From Kalaharituber pfeilii (lineage: Eukaryota; Ascomycota; Pezizomycetes; Pezizales; Pezizaceae), in NCBI GenBank assembly GCA_015179045.1, contig WHUZ01000054.1, positions 310,001-374,000 on the forward strand: a DNA stretch of 64,000 nucleotides. The letters are read 5' to 3'. The position numbers and the translations under genes are program-made. Numbering within the stretch: the first letter of the stretch is position 1; each line of letters begins with the position of its first letter. Below, one piece after another: positions 58,157 through 64,000 of the stretch. Under the pieces are notes generated by a model that saw only the letters and a list, made by a program, of their open reading frames with translations, searched no databases and was not told where the DNA came from.

Positions 58157-60841
58157 CGCAAATAGGCAACTTCCACGATGCTGCGACGTGCTATACAAAA
58201 TCAAGTTAGCTCGCTCGAATGTATATTAGAGTGACTGAAAGATGAGTATAAAATGCCAACGGCAAATATGGTAATATTCAGAATAAACTCATGCCATGGG
58301 TGTATACCTGTTACGACTTATCCATCCAAGAAGCAGCACCCCTAGAATACCAACGGATAAGCGTACACAGGATCAAAGAAGCCCAAATACGTTATAGGTT
58401 TGGAGATATGTCGATGTTATCACGTATCTCTCCACAGCAATCCTAGATGATGAAGTCAGAAACTGCAGCTCGATTTGTTCAGGTGAACTATTTGGAAATA
58501 TAGAAGTTTATGGAAGCATATACCCTCCAATTACTGTAGTCCAATGTACAAACGATGGGTGAACTATATAGCAAATTGACGCCGCAGAACGTAATATGGC
58601 GGGAATATTCGGAGAGTCGCCAAGAGAATAGAAGGTCTGGAGAACTGCTGTGTTCGTGAGGGGATTTAACACACTGGCATAGTATTATTATCTCCAGTGT
58701 TCAATAGGCAATGAGGAACTTGGATTCCGTCGAGCAACTCCAAAGCAAACAATGCAAAAGGAGTATAAGCAAAAAGGACCTTCCCTCACTCACTACATCA
58801 GCCCTTTATGCGTGCATGACCGCTTGTTTCCTCATGTATAATTAAGTTTACCGCGCCGCCCAATGGAATGGGCAAGCTGGGATAAGCTCAACTGCCCTCT
58901 CGAACAACCCTGGTTTTCATTTCCTGGGATGTCAACCAGACTACCTGGGATGTAGTAATTCCCTTTTCCCGTTTAATACATATTCACTCTAGGACAGACT
59001 TCTGACGATAGTGTTTGATGAAGGCAGGTGGTTGCAGGGGTCAGCAGCATGGCGCCTACCATGTATTGTCGATACGGCGCTTGGCACATTCACGGGGCAG
59101 GTTTCATAGGCTGCTGCTGCCCAAAATGATCAACACTTCTGCAATTGATATCTGCCTCGACTGGGAGTATCAGTGTCATCTGAACAGTTACAACTTCAAT
59201 CTAAAACGAGACAGCACTTGAATGTGTACTGAGATTCTAGCCCCACGCCTGAACGCTTTCAAAGGGGAACACCGACGTGAGTATTGTTGCTGTGGGTCAA
59301 ATACTTTCAAGGAGATGTGTTGTACTCTACTTTCTGAGTTGCTGCTTGTCGTCAGTGTCGAACCCCTTGTAGTGATGTGGGTAGCTATACTTCCGTGGTA
59401 TTCCCAATCAGCTCTCTGCGCAGGCCACAGCAGACAGAATCATGATCGACATGTGCACTAAGAGGCGCAGTGAGCGCTATATTTAACTTTCTGATGGTGG
59501 CGCGGCAGTGACACAGGAGATGCATAGTGCCGAGACAATGAACAACGTCTCTAATGGCATACCCTGCACCCTCACCAAGGATAAAATCTGACGGCTGCAT
59601 ATATCTGAATACCCGCTTTCTTCTACCTTTGTGCTGGCTGAAGCTAAACTGTCAGCTATCGAAAACTAGGATCACCGAAAAGAGATAAGATCAACTCTCA
59701 AAGCTGCCATCGCTGTGCTGTGCACGCGTTTATTAGATGGGTATTGCTTCCTGTTATTTTTATTCCCATAACTTGAATGAATCTCGGACTCCCAATGAAG
59801 ATTTCTTGACGTTCATCTATGCTGCTGAGAACATCCAAGTGCCATATGCTGCTAGCCTGCATACGGGGTTGCATGACAAAAACGAAAAAAATAAAGCGAC
59901 ATGCTGATTACTAAAATGGTAAGCTTTCACCGGGATTTTCATGTTAACAAGCATCTTACTTCTCAACGCCTACAGAGCCTGGCATACAGCTATTGAGGCT
60001 GATGTCTATAATTGGTTACTAATTGCTTACCTGTATCCAACGAGAATGAGCATGAGAGCAGCAGAAGATATTAGCAGCGGCCGCAACCTTTGAGGGCACG
60101 TCCTGACAGAATTGAAGTTGATGACACCATGGCCAAACTCCTGGTTGCATTCAAGGCTGCGCCTATGAACGAGCAACATACGTAGATGTTTACCTACAGC
60201 CCTCATGAGGTTACATGCACTGGCGCCGGCGTCATATCTGCAGAAGTAATGAACCATAATTATCATTGGGCCTGCACTATGGGGTAAAATTCCAATGGAG
60301 CAAAGACGATTTAAATACTTCTAGTATTTTTGAATACTAAAAGTTATATGAAGCACAATTGTTCCTACAGTATCTCATGCGTACGGACTCACAGCAAACC
60401 TCATTTTGTGTCTTGACTAGAATTGGCCTTGTCAACGCTAGTACCATCCAGTAAAGAAGACGACTGCAGAGGGGTTCCAGGGCTCGGAGCAGTGACGCAT
60501 GTGACGGGACGAGGGACAAGAGGCGGAGGGAGCTGCAAGAAAGGCATACAAACATCTAGAACAGAGTCAGGAATTGGCTTAATTAGTGGCATCTCAACAC
60601 CCTAATGCAGAGCTTCGCGGTATAGATAAGTATGTCGTAAAAGGATAGAGCAAGCCTCTGAGCGATACAGTACGTCCAACCAGACTATGCTGTGTTGTGT
60701 ACAGTACATGAAGGGGGCACACGTACTCGCCTTGGATAAGGCATTCAATGCCCTTAATATATTCTGGCCTTGCGCTTTGCTACACATGGCCGACCCTGTT
60801 ATAGAATTGGGCAGCTTCTCGTCGTGCAAGCTTGACAGAGC
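58157..60841. other. intergenic, no gene recognised
   Basis: Includes the promoter of the seven-TM gene. Frames of 60-80 codons on both strands carry no motif. No RNA gene seen. Confidence 0.4.
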
Positions 60842-61921
60842 CAGTGTTCCCAACGGGCCGGCCAGGCCAGGCCAAGGGTATGGCCTGGCCGGCCTGGGCC
60901 ATAGAAATCTAGGCCGTGAGGTCCGCCCGCGCCGGTCCAGGCGGCCTGAATGTTTCAGGCCGGCCCAGGCCGCCCAGGCCGGTCCAGGCCATTCAGGCCA
61001 TTCAGGCCATTCAGGCCGGTCCAGGCCATTCAGGCTGCAGTGTAAGTTAAGTTATACAGTAGCTAGCTATATACAGAATGTACTCTAAATTCTACGTATA
61101 CCTCATTCTCTAATGTTTAGGATTTTGCTTGCTGATTTTACACCGCCAGTATCGCTTTCCATTAGCCATGCACATCTTCACCATCTCGCCATAGCCCTTT
61201 GGGCGGCATGCGAGTATTGATAAAAAAAAACAAAAAAAAAAACATCTTCACCATAGTGTCAAATCCAACTTTGTCGCACCAGATTTTTGTAACCCAAATT
61301 CCAGAAGACTCGATATCGGCATCAGATTGGACTGCAGGGAATCGTCGATGCAAGGTCAAAACTTGAACTGCACTATGGAGAGTGAAGAATAGGAGAATAC
61401 TAAAGGAATCATCATCGCCAGTACCGGTGGTTGGAATGTCTGTCTCCCTGCAATACTAATAAGAAATTAGTATATAGTCAAGCGATACAAAAAAAAAAAT
61501 ACTTACCTGAATACCTGCGAAAAGCGCTGCTCAATAAAAAAAAGTCTAGATAGTTATCCGAAAATATTGAAAGGTTCATATTAAATCCGTGTCCAAGTAT
61601 CCTGAAGGTGGCCCCTGAAATTGCTTGAACGGCCTGAATGGCCTGGACGGCCTGGGCGGCCTGGACCAGCCTGGGCGGCCTGGGCGGCCTGGACCGGCCT
61701 GGACCAGCCTGGGCGGCCTGGACTGGCCTGGGCGGCCTGGGCGGCCTGGGCAGTCTGGACGGTCTGAAGCCGCCCAGGCCAGCCTGGACCGGCCTGGACC
61801 GGCCTGGGCCATCTGGAACCTTGGCCTGGCCGGCCTGGGCTGTTTCAGGCCTGCCAAGCCAGGCCGCCAAGCCGGCCGGTCCAGGCGGCCTGGTCGGCGG
61901 CCTGGCCGGTTGGGAACACTG
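60842..61921 (-). mobile_element. short hAT element, copy B
   Basis: Ends CAGTGTTCCCAAC and GTTGGGAACACTG. It matches 18143-18847 in reverse order, including the BED-like block, the CACTATGGAGAGTGAAGAA region and the ATATTGAAAGG segment, but it has longer arrays of GGCCTGG-type repeats at both ends. 8 bp flanking repeats are not evident. A LINE tail is inserted at 61185-61241. The long Pro/Gly/Arg frames here come only from the repeat. Confidence 0.8.
61185..61241 (+). mobile_element. family 1 tail-only insertion (57 bp)
   Basis: CTCGCCATAGCCC, TTT, GGGCGGCATGCGAG, TATTGAT and an A-rich end. The 13 bp target duplication ACATCTTCACCAT lies at 61172-61184 and 61242-61254, inside hAT copy B; copy A lacks it. 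Confidence 0.93.
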
Positions 61922-62012
61922 ATGGTGAGGGTAGTACATTGTGGCCAGGAATCATTTCCACCACTGAGTCTCCACGTATGGAGATAGATACATCGCAGAT
62001 TGAGCAGGACAC

Positions 62013-62083
62013 AGCTTTTTTTCTCTTTATATATCATTACTCGCATGCTGCCCTTTCGGCTATGTTATCGGCTATGGCGAGAG
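62013..62083 (-). mobile_element. family 1 tail with internal duplication
   Basis: T-rich start, TATATATCATTACTCGCATG, CTGCCC, then TTCGGCTATG followed by a second TCGGCTATGGCGAG. AGGACAC flanks it at 62006-62012 and 62084-62090. The hairpin's 5' half appears partly doubled. Confidence 0.65.
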
Positions 62084-62090
62084 AGGACAC

Positions 62091-63437
62091 TGGTGTTAGC
62101 TTGGCATACTTCACCTACCTAATTATTTGAAAACAAGATGTAGGTACTTGCACCTGGGTACGAGATCAACTTGCACCCCCAAGTTCTCTCGGCCTCGTAT
62201 ACGATACTCATGAATAACACATATACCCATACTTGATACAAGAGATAATGTGCTGATATTGGCCGATCAGCAATCGCGCGCCATCAATTCGCTGCACAGT
62301 TTTGCAGTAGGCTATTATGAAACCTGATGTCTGTGGTGAGAGAAATTCATAATCTGTGTGATCAAGTTCCAAGGGTTTTCGTAGATATATGAGTGTGAGA
62401 CATAAGGATATACTTGCATGGAATTGCCAAATTTCACCAAGTAGCTTGAGTTTCTCAAATTCCTGAGCGCTAAATCTCGCGCTTAATTACGCGACTACAC
62501 TACTTTCTAGATTTTACAATGGAGTAGAATTCACAATCTAAGCCAGTGTCAGCTAAGTTGACGAGCGGAGCAGATAAATAAATTGTCGGACCGCTAATCG
62601 CGGCAATAGTTATAATTATCCCGGCTTTTTGCTAGGAAGAGAAATTGTTGCGCTCGAGCTGAGCACAAGAATATCCTCAGTTCATGTGCTCAGTGTACCC
62701 CGCCTAGGTTAGAATTGTTCTGGAAACCACAGAACGCTTTTCCAGAAAGTGTCTTCATGACTTGCGATTGATAACCACCAACCCTGGAGGAAAGAGAGTT
62801 GTTGATCTACTGTATTGGTAGATCTGATACAGTAAGAAACAGATGCTAATGATAAGACAACCAAACCAGAGCATATTTTAAGCAACTTGTTCACTAAATA
62901 ATGTGGTAAGTACACTCGTGACTGTTCGCAGTTCCATCTCCCTGTACTTTTACAAGGTGGCTTCGTTATTTATTTTTATTATGCAGTCTTCGGCCTCTAC
63001 AAGATCGTGAAGTCGTGTTCTAATGGCAATATCCGGGTCCTGTAATAAAGATCCCGGAATACCTTTCCGAATATTCCAAGTACCCAGGTTATAACATGGG
63101 TGCAAGTTATAGATGGCCTTACCGTGATCGCCAGACACCGTTGGTTTAAACGCTTCTGACTAACTTCAAAGAGATCTCGCCTGAGCTTAAGGCTCATCTT
63201 GAACTGCTTTGCTGCGGAGAACCCCAGGCTATCACGATCTTAGCAGAGCTCTGTTACGTACTAACCCTAACTCCATTGCGATTGATCCGATGCTATTCAA
63301 ATCTTGACGCGGGAGACCCTGTATCCGCACCCGGAATATCAGTAGTTTTTCGGTGTTTGTCACTCGATGTTTGACAGGACGGTGAGAATTGTTGAATGTC
63401 TACGTTTCTTAGCAAGTTTCGTGCTCTTTATAGACAA
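62091..63437. other. intergenic, no gene recognised
   Basis: AT-rich sequence with short frames. A possible diverged head repeat (CCGCTAATCGCGG, TTATCCCGGCTT) is at about 62590-62630. The end is promoter of the CBM35 gene. Confidence 0.4.
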
Positions 63438-63444
63438 TATAAAA
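63438..63444 (+). promoter_or_regulatory. TATA box of the CBM35 gene
   Basis: TATAAAA lies 105 bp before the chosen start codon, a usual distance for a fungal TATA box plus short leader. Confidence 0.55.
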
Positions 63445-63548
63445 GGTCCATCTCCTGTGCCACCTCAAGCCTCAGTTTGCTTGCTCTCCAGTCGCATCTC
63501 GAGGTGAAATACTATAGTAGTAGTATTTATGTACCCGCAGCTGGGACC

Positions 63549-63943
63549 ATGTTTTCCCGAACAATCCTCCTTAGCCTGTTGGCCGTGGTAGCCTCCTTCC
63601 CTTCTGCCTTTGCTGTTGTCTATGAGGCTGAAAATGGCGCGCTCTCTGGTACTACCATTGGAACCTCCGTTGCGGGTTACAGTGGAACCGGCTACGTTGA
63701 AGGTTTCGATACGGAGACCGACTCCCTCACCTTCACTGTCACTAGCACTTCCGGCGGCCTTTATGATTTGAAGATCAGGTATTCTGCGCCATACGGATCG
63801 AAATATACACGATTGTCGTTGAATGGAGGAGGTGGTGGCGAGGTTTCCCTTCCTGAGACGACGGAATGGCTGGATGCCGATGCGGGACAAGTCCTTTTGA
63901 ATGCAGGATCCAACAAAATTACCCTCATAAATCATTGGGGATG
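63549..63943 (+). CDS. secreted CBM35 protein, first exon (likely glycoside hydrolase)
   Basis: The exon starts with a clear signal peptide (MFSRTILLSLLAVVASFPSA, cleavage near FAVV) and continues into a carbohydrate-binding module of family 35: VYEAENGALSG, VAGYSGTGYVEGF, LYDLKIRYSAPYG and LNAGSNKITLINHWGW. It stops at a GTAAGC donor after 131 codons and two bases, and the next exon lies beyond the window. In fungi this module often precedes a GH26 mannanase or similar plant-wall hydrolase; which one cannot be decided here. The frame is open further upstream, but only the ATG at 63549 places the signal peptide first. Confidence 0.83.
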
Positions 63944-64000
63944 GTAAGCCATTATTGCTCATGACATATGACTGAAACGATGTAGCACCAATAGCTAACC

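Noticed and set aside
61576..62046. Long Pro/Arg/Gly-rich frames on both strands
   Set aside because: They arise from the GGCCTGG-type repeat at the hAT end, which is open in several frames.
1..64000. tRNA, 5S rRNA and CRISPR arrays
   Set aside because: Reading for T-arm and 5S-like motifs and for regularly spaced repeats gave nothing convincing.

Overview
The window looks like a gene-poor, transposon-rich stretch of a filamentous ascomycete genome. The reasons are GT-AG introns of about 58-91 bp (often with CTAAC-like branch sites), typical fungal proteins (a lactonase-fold protein, a DUF3684 sacsin-like ATPase, a LaeA/UMTA-type methyltransferase, a DUF3433 remnant, a P450, a CBM35 secreted enzyme), and a Tad-like LINE with RNase H. 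High intron density and micro-exons would suit Pezizomycetes, but that placement is a guess.

Protein-coding layout: a decayed FAL1/eIF4A3-like helicase copy (416-1613, +); a secreted beta-propeller lactonase-family gene with three exons (2995-4431, -); a very large GHKL-ATPase/DUF3684 gene (8068-13859, -) ending in an HExxH motif; a DUF3433 membrane-protein pseudogene (23640-25191, -); a type II membrane glycosyltransferase (30110-31662, +); a cytochrome P450 intact in all signature motifs but broken by one missing base (34451-36493, +); a nine-exon LaeA-like methyltransferase (50459-52653, +) behind a long C/T-rich leader; a seven-TM protein with a basic, polyQ tail (56023-58156, -); and the first exon of a secreted CBM35 protein that leaves the window (63549 onward, +). 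The genes do not form an obvious pathway or cluster.

The rest is dominated by mobile DNA. The main result is a series of very short insertions, 38-75 bp, that consist only of the 3' terminal hairpin of a LINE plus poly(A). Most are flanked by target-site duplications of 8-14 bp. Longer 5'-truncated copies (16207-17043, 23170-23624, 26538-26875, 40471-40811) carry the same 3' end and identify the parent as a Tad-like LINE with RNase H and a C-terminal zinc knuckle. Three further copies join an ORF1 C-terminus directly to that tail. The closing base pair of the tail hairpin changes on both sides together (C-G or A-T), which points to a selected RNA structure. A second, unrelated tail family behaves the same way. 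Other elements are two copies of a short hAT with GGCCTGG arrays, a larger hAT nested by a TA-duplicating MITE, an approximately 0.9 kb foldback, pogo-like MITEs including a 90 bp one nested in another, and a 53 bp stem-loop flanked by direct repeats.

I saw no tRNA, 5S rRNA or CRISPR. Exon boundaries were deduced by eye from reading frame, splice consensus and family resemblance, without alignment tools.
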